Below, piece by piece: positions 23,070 to 35,086 of a stretch of 64,000 nucleotides of DNA; position 1 is the stretch's first letter, and the number at the start of each line of letters is the position of its first letter. Source of the stretch: Mallotus nudiflorus. Lineage: Eukaryota > Streptophyta > Magnoliopsida > Malpighiales > Euphorbiaceae. The DNA lies in NCBI GenBank assembly GCA_947683625.1, contig CANTUR010000049.1:8968501-9032500 (forward strand), in the 5' to 3' direction. Both the position numbers and the translations under genes were made by a program. Below the pieces are notes generated by a model. The model made no database searches. It saw only the letters and a list, made by a program, of their open reading frames with translations, and was not told the DNA's origin.

Positions 23070-24380
23070 TTATTTCTTCCTTTGTGACTCATCATACAAA
23101 CCTTGAGTCCTCATGTACTTAGCAAATCCTGGTGGTTCTGTCTTTTGGATAACAACCCAAGTTTTATAATCATCATTAGTAGTCACATCAGCATCCATGT
23201 GTATGTTTCGTTTAAGAGCTCTACAAGGCCACAAGCTCCTAATCTTATCCAAAGAATCTTGTCTTAGAGGAAAACCTTTAAAGTCAACCAGAACAGTAAT
23301 AATGAATTGAGGGCGACCATACTAACGGCAAAGGCGTAAAGAGGTAAAAAAGGTAGAGAATTGCAGCCCTAGAACAGGAACACAGTGATCATACAGCTCA
23401 ATAGTCATGAACTTCAATATCCACCAAGGGTAGACCCATATGATTTTAGCATCTGAAATCTTCTTTAACTAATCAACCCATTGGTCTATAGAACATTTGT
23501 CCTTCATTTTCAAAGGACAAGATTATAGCTGATGAGGTTGATAAGTCAAAGGACTGAGGGGTACATTAAGCAAGCTCAGCTTTTCCTGTAACCAAATCTA
23601 AAAAAAAAGATATAAGAATAATAAAATAAAAGCCTGCTAAGTTGAAAACGCAAAAGGGTAGCTTAGGCAAAAGTTAGGGCAAGCCTGCTAAGCTAAAAAC
23701 CCGAAAGGGTAGCTTAGGCAAAATTTAAGGCAAAATAAATAAAAGTTTTAGTTACATACCTGAAGAAGAAGTAAGCTGCTTGAAAAACGGTTATGAGTCT
23801 TGAAACTATCTAGCACAATGATGGTCTCAGCAAGGATAACTAGCATAGGGTTACACCCAAGCTCCACTTATTCCAAAATATTAACAATGCATGTATAAGC
23901 ACCACCATAGTGAGAAACTAGTAAAAATTGAGCATATAAGCAGAAAGCAACTATTCTAGTCCAAGAAGTAGTGTTCTTATCTCGAGTCCCATAAACGGTG
24001 ATTAGAGAAAAAAGATTGAAGGTCCCAGGGTTATATGTATACATGTAAATATCAGTTGGGGGCAAATCAAAGCATGTAACCAATCTACTAGGAAAATGCA
24101 TCTCCAAATCAGGAAGGGCTATCATAGCAGTCGAGTCTAATGTGCATCCCAGAATAGCATCAAATTCTTCAATCATTGGACAAAGCTCTTACTCATTAAA
24201 CCTGAATACATGGTCTTTGACATCATAAAAGGTAGCAGCAACATGTAGGAGATTGTTATCGATAGTCAGGTGCTGAAGAGATTTTAGGGGTTTGATGTGG
24301 AAAGGTTGAAGCTTATTCCAATCATCACCATTGAGACTTTTAAGAAATTTCTTCATTGTTTGGAGAGATGCTTGAGTCAT
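23070..24380 (-). pseudogene. DUF7745-like antisense gene of Tat element 2, with one intron
   Basis: Starts at ATG 24380, about 45 bp after a TATA box. Exon 1 (24380 to about 23757) encodes MTQASLQTMKKFLKSL..., then VFRFNE and LCPMIEEFDAILG, the pattern (F.F....P.IEEF..LLG) seen in plant DUF7745 proteins, and NLFSLITVYG. It ends CAG|GTATGT. The intron (about 23756-23600) ends in a T-rich tract plus AG. Exon 2 (about 23599-23070) has VYPWW, VLGLQFSTFF, YGRPQFI and the tail DKIRSLWPCRALKRN...YETW-like, ending at a stop near 23070. In-frame stops occur at about 24189 and 23866 and in exon 2. DUF7745 proteins are related to PMD proteins and their function is not known. The family name is from memory of its pattern, not a search. 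Confidence 0.6.
23600..23756 (-). repeat. Repeat-bearing intron of the DUF7745-like gene
   Basis: Contains two units of about 50 bp (GCCTGCTAAG..GAAAAC, then AAGGGTAGCTTAGGCAAAA, read on the + strand) between a GTATGT donor and a T-rich acceptor. The units resemble those behind integrase (22650-22880). Confidence 0.6.
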
Positions 24381-24899
24381 GATGAAGGTATAGAGAATGA
24401 AGGAGAATGCCCCTTGTATGGTCTTATATAGGGAAAGAAGATGAGTTCATGTGGGAAAAGGATTCTACTAGCAAAGAAAGATGTGGATAAGGTGATAGAA
24501 TCTGAGAAGGATTGGGATAAATAGATAATTGGGAAGATAATCCATTCTTTTAATTATTTATCTATCCAATATTATCCATCTTGGAAAAGGATTAAGATAA
24601 ATGGATAATTAATTAAAAAGGATAATGTTCATTAACTATTTTTTTTAATTAGTTATTTATAAAAAAAGAGAAAAAAAGAAAAAAAAAAGAAAAGAAAAAA
24701 ATCCATTAAGATGCAAACACTATTTCAGTTCTATCTAACAGCGTTCGAGACAGTGCAGGAATAAAAAATAGCAGTACAATAAAGAATAGTTAGATACAGA
24801 CATACAGAAAGTCAGGAATACATAAAATCTAAAGCAGTCATCTCGAGCTCTGGTATCAGGCCAAGGGCTCCATCCTCTAGTAGGGTCATCATGATGATC
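24381..24899. other. Spacer between the two antisense genes
   Basis: Promoter side of the DUF7745-like gene, then AT-rich sequence with a GGATAATTGG/GATAAATGG repeat near 24510-24620 and a purine-rich tract at 24660-24700. No coding sequence seen. Confidence 0.5.
24423..24430 (-). promoter_or_regulatory. TATA box of the DUF7745-like antisense gene
   Basis: Read on the minus strand, CCCTATATAAGACC lies about 45 bp before the ATG at 24380. This spacing would allow a very short 5' UTR. Confidence 0.55.
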
Positions 24900-27352
24900 A
24901 GTGTTTGGAGGTCAGGTAGATGAAGTCCCGGTGCTATAAGGATCAAAGCCCAAGTCTGCATGCTACCGACGAAACATCTCGTTCTCCTGCTCTAGTCTGC
25001 TGGAATAGCTCTGCATACACAGAAAACATCATATCATATGCATTACATGCATAGCATGCATACATTTGCATTTTCTCATTGTAAGCGCTTACCCGCCAAC
25101 TATCTGTAACCTGCATCGTGAATAATCTTTATGACAAGGCAAGTCTGTATAGATACTCTGCCTATGTCTGGAACTCACATGAGAAGCATCTGGTGGACAA
25201 AAGCTAGAAAGCTAAGCATCACCAAACTGCATCTGCTGCTCAACTAAAGCCTGAACAGCAGGAGCCTAGTAGAACATAGACTTTTCTGGAAGAGAGACAT
25301 CACCAAGCATATCACCGAAAAAGGCCCCATCACGGCTAGTCCTAACATGTTGTGAACTAGTCCTAGACTCAAACCTCTCAGTCTCAGGGCCGATCTCAAG
25401 ATTAGGAATAGTCTCAGTCTCTACCTCCTCCTCTTCAACAATAGGAGAGTGGATCTCCTCAAACTAAAAACAACAGTTATTCATAAATTCCATAAAGATA
25501 ATTGAAATCATTAGAAGATACCTTAACTTCACCAATGGGAATCTGCTCTAAAAGGTTCTCCTGGATATACTGTCGATAATGACGGGATCGCTCAAGAAAA
25601 GTCAAAGCATTATACCCTTGCAGTGCCTCCCTCAAGATCAGAACTCCATAGAATAGAAGCATGAATATCAAAAAGGACACGTCGCCTAGTAGGTCCTGCA
25701 AACTAGCGATATACTTGCTTACCAAGATACCACATCTTGCAACCATATCTAGGAAGTAGAATCCTTAGTGTCTTTAGCCTTACTGCACCAGCCATGAAGT
25801 CGTATCGCTGGAAATCATCAGCACCTTCCAACCAACTAGGATCAACCTACAGATTTTCATTTTCATTAGCTAAATTAAGTTTCACTAACTAATACTAATG
25901 ATTTTATTATTTTTCTTACTAGGTTCCATTCTAGAGCATTCAGATGGTCACGGTACGTCTGAAGTGTGTTCCTGATCCTGGCAAGGTGAGATGAACTCCA
26001 TCTCTGCATTAAAGGCAAGCTCCTATCCAGGCTAACAGCACTAAAACCTTGAACTAGCCCAAGCTCAATACTCCAGATCTGAGAAAGAAAAGGAGTTAAT
26101 AAAATCAGAAGAGGGATTAGGAAATATGAAAAATTAAAGGCAAATAAGAACATACGTGTAATGCATGCCAAAACCGCACATGGTCACTGCGCCTCTGCAA
26201 ACAGTGTTGAGTTTGTAGTAGAAATAAGCAAGTGCTACAAATCCCCAATCAAGCACAATGACTTGGTCTAAATCACGCAAGGGGCCTAGAAGAGCAATGC
26301 TCACCTTGTGACTAGTCTCACTGAAAACAGTAGTGCCTAACAGGATGAGGAGGAAACATCTCACCTTCTGAGCAATCTGGTGAGGAGTAGTGGTGGGTAG
26401 ATGTCTGAAGCCCTCAACTAAAGAGGAAAGAACCACATTCTTATGGTTCTTCCACACTGGAGTGAACCCAATCAAATCTTGCACATACTGACTCTGTCTA
26501 TGCTCTGGAAGACTGTAGTAGTTGATGTCAAAGGGTACAAGAGTCCTTCAAAATGTGATACCAGTAATAGTAGAGAAACTCATAGGAGTTATCGTTAACT
26601 CGCCTACAGGTGTATGGAAGGTCTGAGTGGTGTCCATCCACCTCTCAATTAGTGCAAATAAGGAATAATTATCTGATCTACCTCGAGCAGTCGGAAGAGC
26701 AGCAATGAAACATCTGAAGCCCGAGGCCCAGATGATCTGTGTCATATTCTATGGCAAACCATGGAACAACTCTCATGCCAAATGGAAGCATCCCATAAAT
26801 TTCAGTGGTTTCTGAATAAAATTAAGAAACTAAAAATCATTCTCTATATTGCTTTTATCTATTTAATTTATTTGTTTATTTATGTGAAAAATAAAAATAA
26901 AAAAATTGAAAATCAGAATTATGGATTATTAATCAGAAATCCACAATTCTGATCGGAAATCTAGATTTTCAATCAAAAATCCAATTTTTCGGTTGGCAAT
27001 CTAGAAAATCGATCGGCCATGCATGCAATTCTGATGACTCCCAACTATTTTTCAATGTTTAATTTGAATTTTTTCTTACATATCCCAATCAATTTTTAAA
27101 TTTAATTTAGTTAGCATGCATGTATATTTTTACACTGTAAAAATTAATCATTATAGCTAATTATTTGAATTAATATTACAGAATGAAGCAGAAGGGACAT
27201 AAAATACCTCAATGCTAGTCTGTGAAGACTTGTGAAGATTCAAATGGGTCAAAGGAAGGATGATATCACCTTCTTGTAGTCCAAGTTTATTCTATGGGAA
27301 ACGTGACTCAGAATAATCGGATCTGCTTGCATGTATGCTCTCCCACGTGGCC
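24900..27352 (-). pseudogene. Plant mobile domain gene, antisense to element 2 pol; copy 2
   Basis: Exon 1 (about 27352-27208) is homologous to exon 1 of copy 1 and ends at GAG|GTATTTT. An AT-rich intron follows, with the GATCGG-type motifs at 26930-27020. The PMD core lies at 26745-26548 (FRCFIAALPTARGRSDNYSLF, IERWMDTTQTFHTPVGELTI). 26484-26134 continues with VWKNHKNVVLSSLVEGFRHLP and ALLGPLRDLDQVIVLDWGFVAL, then 26060-25920 with MQRWSSSHLARIRNTLQTY and 25746-25477 with ILREALQGYNALTFL. The C-terminal part (about 25460-25100) is acidic. Short introns probably separate these blocks. It is better preserved than copy 1 but has stops, so it is unlikely to make full protein. Confidence 0.75.
26930..27025 (-). 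repeat. GATCGG-type palindromic cluster in PMD copy 2 intron
   Basis: Motifs such as AATTCTGATCGGAAATC, TTTTTCGGTTGGCAATC and AAATCGATCGGCC repeat at roughly 20-bp spacing, matching the cluster in copy 1 (7680-7825). Confidence 0.55.
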
Positions 27353-27509
27353 CATGTTATGGGTGAGCCATTAGATCATATGGATGGAAAATTGGACCAC
27401 AAATGATCAAGAAATCAAGAAAAGAAAAATGTGAATCGATTGGAAAGAAAAGAAAAATAAAGGAAAAGAATAAGAAGAGAAGGGAAGTGATCGAAAAAAG
27501 GAATGGGAA

Positions 27510-27518
27510 GGGTATATA
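27510..27518 (-). promoter_or_regulatory. Candidate TATA box for PMD copy 2
   Basis: Minus strand TTTATATACCCTTCCC, same position and following CT patch as in copy 1 (7210). Confidence 0.4.
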
Positions 27519-27899
27519 AAATGGAAAATATCCATTTTAATCCTTCTAATTTATATTCTTTTTATTCATCTTTTATTTCTTGCAATTTGGTCCATAATTG
27601 CATTCAGATTAGGAATATATTCCTAATTACATCATGACATTCATCAAATTAATAATTCATTGAATTATTAAAACTGCATAATCAATTTGTGATTTTGAAT
27701 TTTCTGTTAAGTACAGAATATAGAATAAGATTACAGAATTCATTTTTTGCATTCTACATGCATCATTTCAATCAAAGGATTCATATGCTACATAATAGCT
27801 ATGATATGAATTTCAAATGATTATGTTATGTACTACACAGTAGTCATAACCTTCATTATGTTATGTACTGCATAATAGTTATCACATAAACTTTCAAAT

Positions 27900-28610
27900 T
27901 CATTAGTGCTAGACGTTCCATAGGAACTATAGCAAATTTTCAATTCAACTACACTAGACGTCCCATAAGGAATATAGTGTACATTGTTAGATGTCCTATA
28001 GGGAATATAATGAAATTCATCATTGCTAGACGTTCCACATGAACAATAGTAGATTTTCAATTCAACTACACTAGACGTCCCACAGGGAATATAATGTGCA
28101 TCGTTAGATGTTCCACAGGGAATATAACAAAATTCATCATTGTTAGACATTCCATAGGAACTATAGTAGATTTTCAATTCAACTACATTAGACGTCCCAC
28201 AAGGAATATAATATGCATCATTAGACGTCCCATAGGGAATATAACAAAATTCATCATTGCTAGACGTTCCACAGGAACTATAACAAGTTTCTATTTATCA
28301 TCACTAGACATCCCACAGGGAATATAATGTGCATCATTAGATGTTCCACGGGAATATAACAAAATTCATTATTGCTAAACATTCCATAGGAACTATAGCG
28401 AGTTTCAATTTATCATCATTAGACGTCCCACAAGGAATATAGTGTGCATCATTAGACATCCTATAGGGAATATAATAAAATTCATTATTGCTAGACGTTC
28501 CACAGGACTATAGCAAGTTTTCAATTTATCATCGCTAAACATCCCATAAGGAATATAGTGAAAACTCATTTGCACAAAGTCCACTAGACATTCAGCAGGA
28601 ACTATAGTGA
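27900..28610 (-). repeat. Array of ~18 GACGTC-centred units, copy 2
   Basis: Reverse-strand counterpart of 6095-6840, with about 18 units, each with a core of TAGACGTCCCACAGGGAATA on the + strand. A 114-codon frame (28177-27833, minus) stays open across part of it and encodes the repeat CYIPCGTSNDAHYIPCGTS. Confidence 0.85.
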
Positions 28611-28739
28611 GACTTGCCAAACATCATACTTTGCTTAGCAATTTGAGCATCAACCTATCATTTAGGATACAATCAAGTGTCTTAATTTCTTTCTTTCGAA
28701 ATTGTGTGCTTCTACTGCTTTACCGTAATTTATCAAGCA

Positions 28740-28761
28740 AACAGCGATAAATGGGGGCAAC
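28740..28761 (+). other. Polypurine tract of Tat element 2
   Basis: GATAAATGGGGGCAAC stands directly before the 3' LTR start, at the same place as the purine tract in element 1. Confidence 0.6.
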
Positions 28762-30868
28762 TATAAACACCCAATTTTGGGATGCAATTGTGCATAATTG
28801 TGACGTAAGCCCTTATAATGAAATTCATTCAAAAATTAAACTTGGTTGTCAATTTTATGGACTTTAGGGACTAAATTGCAACATTTCTTAGGATTTAATT
28901 ACAAATAAGTCAATTTTTTAGGGGTCTTTTGGTAATTAAAAGTAAAAAAAATTAGAAATCGAAATTATGGATTTCCGATGCCAATTGGAATTATTGATTT
29001 TCGATTGGAAATCCACAATTCCGATAGGAAATCCAATTTCCTTATCGGCATTACACAATGCTGACACGTAAAAGTCCCATTTTTTATTTTTTGCGTATTT
29101 TTTCTTCTTTTTTGTCAATTTTTTCAGTGTTTTGATTGGTTAAAAATTGAATTTTTAATATTAATTTTATTCAAAATGATTTTTGACGCACACAACTTTC
29201 AAAAATCAAATCCTTATCAGAGGAGTATGTTCCTCCTTATAAGGAGATGAGTCTGTTCCTCTAAAGGAGGAAGCCAGTATGCGTAAACTCTGCATTTAAA
29301 AGCAGAGTCTGCATGTGTGCGAAGGGGACTTTTTTTAGGAGAAAAAATTTTAGAGAGACTGTAAAAAAAGACGAAAAGAAAACATAGAGACTGACACACA
29401 GAGACTAAAAAATGAGAAAAAAAGAGACCGTGAAAGAGAGAAGTGAGTTACGCAATCAAAGCCTCTGTCCAGAATCAAACAACTCAATCTCAACAGTGAC
29501 AATCTCAATCTGAGGGGCTATCTCAAAGCATATGCACAACATTTATCCTTTTTTCTTCTCTTCTTTTTATGATTTTTATTTTATTTTGTTGTTATTTTAT
29601 TATTCAATTTCATTACTAATCTAATTATTTCTGTGTTTTTTATTTTGATATGCAAATGTGGATTAAGGAGGATGCTGCCTGTGTTCAAATGAATAGAAGG
29701 TCCATGGAATGCCATGGAAGATCCTATGTTGTTTCCTAATAGAATTTAGGGTTTTATCTTTCTTTTTATTTTGGTGTTCTATGTACTTTTTTATTTATGG
29801 ATGTATAATTGTTTAATTTTAGATTTTGTACATAGTTTGTAATAGCCCCAATAGTGGGAATAGTGAAAGATTTAATTTTCTGCACTTTAAAATTAATTAG
29901 TACAACTAGGTCCACTAGGTAAGATTAATTGAAATTAATTGTGGCTTTAGTTAATTAGGGTTTGTATGTAATTAAATTAGGTTTTTTTTTAGAAATCATA
30001 TGTGAATGTATTTTGATTTGATTTTGTGATGTTTTTTTTATGTTTTTTTATATTTTTGGCCTTTTTTATGTTTTGGGCCCCAAGCCCACATTTAGGTCTA
30101 ACCCACTTAATAAATAGGCTTAAAAATGGTTTAGGACTTGAATAATTAAAATAAATTTAGGCCCATTAGGTTAATTAGATTTTAGGCCCATTTAGTTAAT
30201 TAAAACTTGTTTAGACTTAGCTCAGCCCACTTAAATTCATTTCTTTTAAAATAAATAGACATAGACTCATATTTCACTTAAAATAAAACCAAGTTAAACT
30301 TAGGCCCACTAATTTAACTTTCCTTTAAAATTGAATAGACTTAATCCCATTCTTTAGATAAACTAAACTAAATAGATCTAGGCTCACTAATTAATAAAAA
30401 ATGTAGGCCCACCTTTTAGTCTCTTTCTCACTTGTAAATAAAATGTAAATCTAGCTAACTTTTTAAAATTAACATAGTTTAGACTTAGGGACAACACGAT
30501 CTTGAGTGCATTTTTTATGTGTAATTTTATTGACTAGATGCCTAGGGTTAGATGGATGTTAAATAGGATTTAATAAAATTTCATGTAATTAGAGGATGAA
30601 ATAATCATTTATAAAATTATTCTAATTGAACACGAGACTAAGAGAAGTTTAAGTTCCATATCCAGAATCTCTTGGTTGTGGTACTAGCTTTCTTTTAGGG
30701 AATTGAATACCACCTTTTCGATTTATCCCAATTGTTACCCTGGGTGGCAACTCCTCATCTCCACACCATGTCTTTGTGATAGTGGTTAGTGTGTTCTCTA
30801 AGGCCCTGAGCCTAAACAATGTCATGATTGCTAACATCTTGGACGCACGCTAAACCCCGTCGTCTACA
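28762..30868 (+). mobile_element. 3' LTR of Tat element 2 (2.1 kb)
   Basis: Starts TATAAACACCCAATTTTGGG (a TG to TA change at the terminus compared with the partner LTR) and ends GTCGTCTACA. It is similar throughout to 16819-14814 in reverse. A TATA-like CATTTAAAAGC at about 29293 lies before a G-rich stretch. A cluster of CGATTGGAAATCC-type motifs and CGGCATTACACAATGC is in U3 (28960-29065). Its end abuts Athila-type RNase H sequence at 30869. Confidence 0.85.
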
Positions 30869-32250
30869 CCATCATCATTCCTCTTTAATTTGATCAAGCC
30901 TTACTAAATGATCTATAACAAGGTTCTTACTTCCTTTTATCTCTCACTTCCCAATCAAATTCCTAAAGCATTACAATCCACCTTAAGAGCCTAAGTTTTA
31001 CATCCTTCTTACTTAGAAGATACTTGAGGGTAGTATGGTCTGAATAAACAATCACTTTTTACCCCACAAGGTATACTTTAAACTTATCAAATTCATAAAC
31101 AATAGCAAGCAACTCTTTCTTTATAGTGGTATAGTTAATTTGAGCATCATTAAGTAGTTTGTTAGCATAATAGATCACATAACGCTTGCATTCTTTCCTT
31201 TGTCCTAAAATAGCAAAGTTACTTGTGTCACTTATAATTTAAAATGCTTGCTCCCAATTAGGTGGCTGCAAAATACATGCTGAAATATGAGCTTTCTTTA
31301 AGGCATCAAATGAATCAAGACATGCCTTATCAAACTTAAAATTAGCATCCTTAGCAAGCAATTTGCATAATGGTTTTGCTATCTTGTAAAATCTTTGATG
31401 AATCTTCTATAAAAGCCCACATGACCAAGAAAGCTCTTTATACCCTTAACACACTTTGGAGGTGGCAAATTAATAATCGCTTATATCTTTGCTCTATCAA
31501 CTTCAATACCTCTTTTTGATACTGAGTGCCTAAGAACAATTCCTTTTTATGCCATGAAGTGGTACTTTTCCCAATTAAGTACTAATCCATTCTCCATGTA
31601 CCTGTCAATAACATTAGAAAGATTTTCTAGAAAATTTACAAAGTTAGTTCCATAAACACTAAAATCATCCATGAAAACCTCTATATAATCATCAATTAAA
31701 TTGCTAAAGATTGAAAACATGCATCTTTAAAAAGTTACAGGAGCATTGCATAAACCAAAAGGCATAAGCCTAAAGGTAAAAGTACTACATGGGCATGTAA
31801 AGGTAGTCTTAGCTTGGTCCTCAAGGTGAATGGGAATTTGGTAAAAACCATTAAGCCATATAGGTAGCAAAAATAAGAAAAGTTGGCTAATCTCTTAAGA
31901 CCTTAATAAATAAAAGGCAATGGAAAAATATCTTTCCTAGTTGCTTTGTTTAATTTTCTATAATCAATACACATATGCCATTTCGTGATAGTCCTTATGG
32001 GTATCAAATCATTAGATTCATTTTTAATAGCAGTCACACCTCCCTTCTTATGGACAAACTTGAATGGCTCTTACCCATTTACTATCACTAATGGAATATA
32101 TGATTCCACTTTCAAGAAACTTAATTACCTCTTTTCTTACCACTTCCTTGAGAATGGGATTCAACCGCCTTTGACTTCAATGGAAGGCTTAGCGCCATCC
32201 TCTAGAAGGATTCTATACACACACATTTGGGCTAAGACCTTTTAAATCAT
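30869..32250 (-). pseudogene. Athila-like 1 reverse transcriptase and RNase H start
   Basis: Heavily broken frames. Read on the minus strand, the start resembles the RT N-terminus (CVYRILLEDGAKPSIE near 32220), followed by palm and thumb pieces around 31900-31400, a recognisable DDF-type catalytic box near 31670, and RNase H near 31130-30900. No open frame above 90 codons remains on the coding strand. Confidence 0.65.
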
Positions 32251-32515
32251 TTATAGAATAACCAATGGCATCTCTATGACTAAATAGCATGTTACATAAA
32301 GTATCCATATCAATTCTAGGAAAAGATGAGTTTCAAAATAAAAGGAAATTTAAAGTTAGAGTCAAGAAATGCATATCTTAGATTTGAGGGTAAAGGCTTG
32401 AGCTCTAGTTTTACTTTGTCATGTTACTGAGTAGACTTTGAATCATCATCCTTCCTCAAAGGTTCAAACCTTAAAGTCCTATGAGGAGGAAGGTATGGAG
32501 TTGACTCCAAGGATC

Positions 32516-32830
32516 TCACATTAACTTCTTGCATGATGTATGGTTCAATAGGGTTTGTCTTAGACATTCATGTATCACCTCATTAATGCATTCATCAATA
32601 ACATCAACTGAGTCAATTCTATTTGCAACTTCCATTGGTTTAGATTTCATCATCTTGAATACATTAAACTCTATACACTCATTATCTACTTTTAATGTAA
32701 TCTTGCCTTTCCTCGTATCAATTATCACACCTATTGTTGCCAAAAATGGTCTCCCAAATAAAATTGAGATTTCAAGGTCTTCCTCCATGTCTAATATAAT
32801 AAAATCAGTTGGTATAACAAACTTACCCAC
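32516..32830 (-). pseudogene. Athila-like 1 protease region
   Basis: Open frame of 104 codons. FVIPTDFIILDMEEDLEISI followed by LFGRPFLAT is the conserved C-terminal part of the aspartic protease of Athila-type elements, then IDTRKGKITLKV. The active-site Asp region upstream (about 32830-33150) is out of frame. Confidence 0.75.
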
Positions 32831-33153
32831 TTTAGTTGAAACATTTTAAAGAATGCTAAGTGGATAAGTGATAGATTTGTTTGTTATGGAAAGACATATT
32901 TATATAGGCTTAAGGTCTCCTAAGTCAAGCATCCTATACATGAAGTAAGGCATAAGACTAACACTAGCACCAATATCACATAAAGCTATATCAAGATGAG
33001 TATCACTAATTACACAAGGAATGGTAAAACAACTAAGATCTTTAAGTTTTGATGGAGATTTAAAGTACATAGCTTTAGATTCTTCAACAAGAGAAACTAA
33101 CCCATAGTCTTCAAGATTGCTCTATGGTTAATGATATCCTTTAAAAACTTACC

Positions 33154-34778
33154 CTAAGCTAGCATGTCTCTAATGACATCTATAAATGGTACGGTAATAG
33201 TGATTTCCTTGAGAGAATTTAAGAATTTTCCAAATTGCTTATCCAAGCTACATTTTATGAACCTTTGAGGAAAAGGTAGTGTTTTAAAATCTACCTTGGG
33301 TTCATAATCTTTAGGTGGTAAGACATCTTCCTTATTACCCTTCTTTACACCTTCAATATTATCTTTATTACTTACAACCACATCATTATTTCCCTTACCA
33401 CCTTCAATCTCTACTACCTCATCATCCTCAACCACTCTCTTATTCTTACAATAAACTTTTTTAACTTCCTTACCACTCCTTAAAGTGATTGCTTGGCAGT
33501 TCTCTTTTAACGCAAACTCTAGTTAGCTAGGAAGCTTTCCTAAGGGTTTAAAGTTAAAGGAAGAGGCTTGTTAAGCAATTTAGGTTTCAAGGATGCGGTT
33601 ATGAGTTGTGAGTTATTTAAGTTTGGGGTTAATTTGCTTATATTGCTCCTCACATTGTTTGTTAATGGCCATTTGTTAGTTAAAAAATTGCTCCATGAGA
33701 GTCTCAAGGTTAGATTTGGGTTGTGTAGGGTTGAAAGCTTGTTTCATGGGAAATCCTGATAGGTTTTATGGTTTAGTGTTTGGGTTAAATAAGGGATTTA
33801 ATTGAGAGGATGGGTTTGATAATGAAAATCTTGGATGGTTTCTCTATTGGGGATTATAATAGTTTGAGTTCATTCCCCCTCTTTGATTGAAAGCTCCTTG
33901 TACAAAATTCACATCCTTATTAGAACCCATATTACATTGAGAATATGTATGAGGTCCTCCACACAACTTACAAATAACATTAGCACTTTCAATAGAATTA
34001 ATTTGAGATTTACTTAACAACTTAGTGAGAGCATCTACCTTTGCATTCAATAAATTAATGGTGTTAAGCTCCAAGACTCCTTTGGCTTTCACCATTATTG
34101 TCTCATCACCTATGTATCCTTGACAGCTTCCTTAACTGTTTTATCCATCTATTTCCCTCTAGATGTTGCATTAAAAATATTCCTATTTTCCTCTATCAAC
34201 CCATTATAAAAAATTTAAGGGATCATCCAGTCCAGTAAACCATGGTGTGGGCATTACCTTTGAAGTTCCTTGAATCGATCCTAAGCCGCATATATTATCT
34301 TACTTGTATTTTGCTTGAAAGTAGTGATCTCATTACAAAACTTAACAATCTTATGCAGTGGAAAATATTTATGAAGAAATGCTTGCTTTAATTGGTCTGA
34401 AGTTATAATTGATTCTCTTAGCAAACTAGTAAGCCAAAGCAGTGCCTTCTCCTTGACTGAAAATGGGAAAAGCCTAAGCCTTGTTGCATCATCAGTCACA
34501 CCATTTATTATAAAGGTTGCACACAAATTAAGGAAAGTCAATATATGAGCATATGGATCCTCTCCTTATAGACCTCCTGACTGATTATTTTGCACCATTT
34601 TAATAATGCTTGGCTTAATTTTGAAGTTACTATTAGCAATAGATGGAGCCACAATCCCTTTAAAACCACTCGTTATATCGGGCATGGCAAAATCGCCTAA
34701 AGTCCTTTTTAGTTCAGCTATATTATTCAATCTTCTATTTATTCTCTCTTTTATGTCTTTGCTCCCTGCGTAAAGCAC
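33154..34778 (-). pseudogene. Athila-like 1 gag
   Basis: Pieces in order: 34778-34566 (FKIKPSIIKMVQNNQSGGL), 34541-34281 (the core NGVTDDATRLRLFPFSVKEKALLWL), 34095-33844 with the zinc knuckle CKLCGGPHTYSQC, and 33435-33154 with LPFPQRFIKCSLDKQFGKFL. Stops and frame changes lie between them. It is the capsid-type protein of the element. Confidence 0.8.
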
Positions 34779-34970
34779 GTAAAGTCAATTCAATTTCAAG
34801 ATCAAAGCATAAAGTATTATTACTAACACTTCTAGTAAGCATCATCAAGAGTGAAATCAAAAGTCAATAATTACTAATCAACAATATTATAAATTATAAA
34901 AAAACAAATATAAAAGTAAGACCTAAAATAACCTTTCTCTACCCTAAATTAATAAATTTTTTCTAAAAAA

Positions 34971-34989
34971 TTCCTTAGCAACAATACTA
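34971..34989 (-). other. Decayed PBS of Athila-like 1
   Basis: The + strand TTCCTTAGCAACAATACTA is a diverged form of the reverse complement of TGGCGCCGTTGCCGGGGA, the usual Athila site. It lies five bases from the LTR. Confidence 0.55.
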
Positions 34990-35086
34990 AAATTTGATGT
35001 GGGTCAAATGAAATACCCTAGTCTCTAAACTAAATATAAAGTATGTAGGGTGTCAAACACTAAGAAATTTAGAGTAAATTATGTAT

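Larger units (their letters stand above)
20390..30868 (+). mobile_element. Tat/Ogre-lineage Ty3/gypsy retrotransposon, element 2 (5'-truncated)
   Basis: Reads rightwards: end of RT and RNase H, a second archaeal-type RNase H, integrase, tandem repeats, then two minus-strand genes (DUF7745-like 24380-23070 and PMD 27352-24900), the GACGTC array, polypurine tract and 3' LTR. The dual RNase H and WPFVAWGIDIIG in integrase place it in the Tat lineage. 5' LTR, gag, protease and most of RT are missing, cut where LTR copy B begins. It is the inverted partner of element 1, with the two 5' sides facing each other. Confidence 0.85.

Noticed and set aside
16820..30873. Target duplication for Tat elements
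   Set aside because: Flank bases (CCCTC at 16820, CCATC at 30869) do not match and the other ends are missing.
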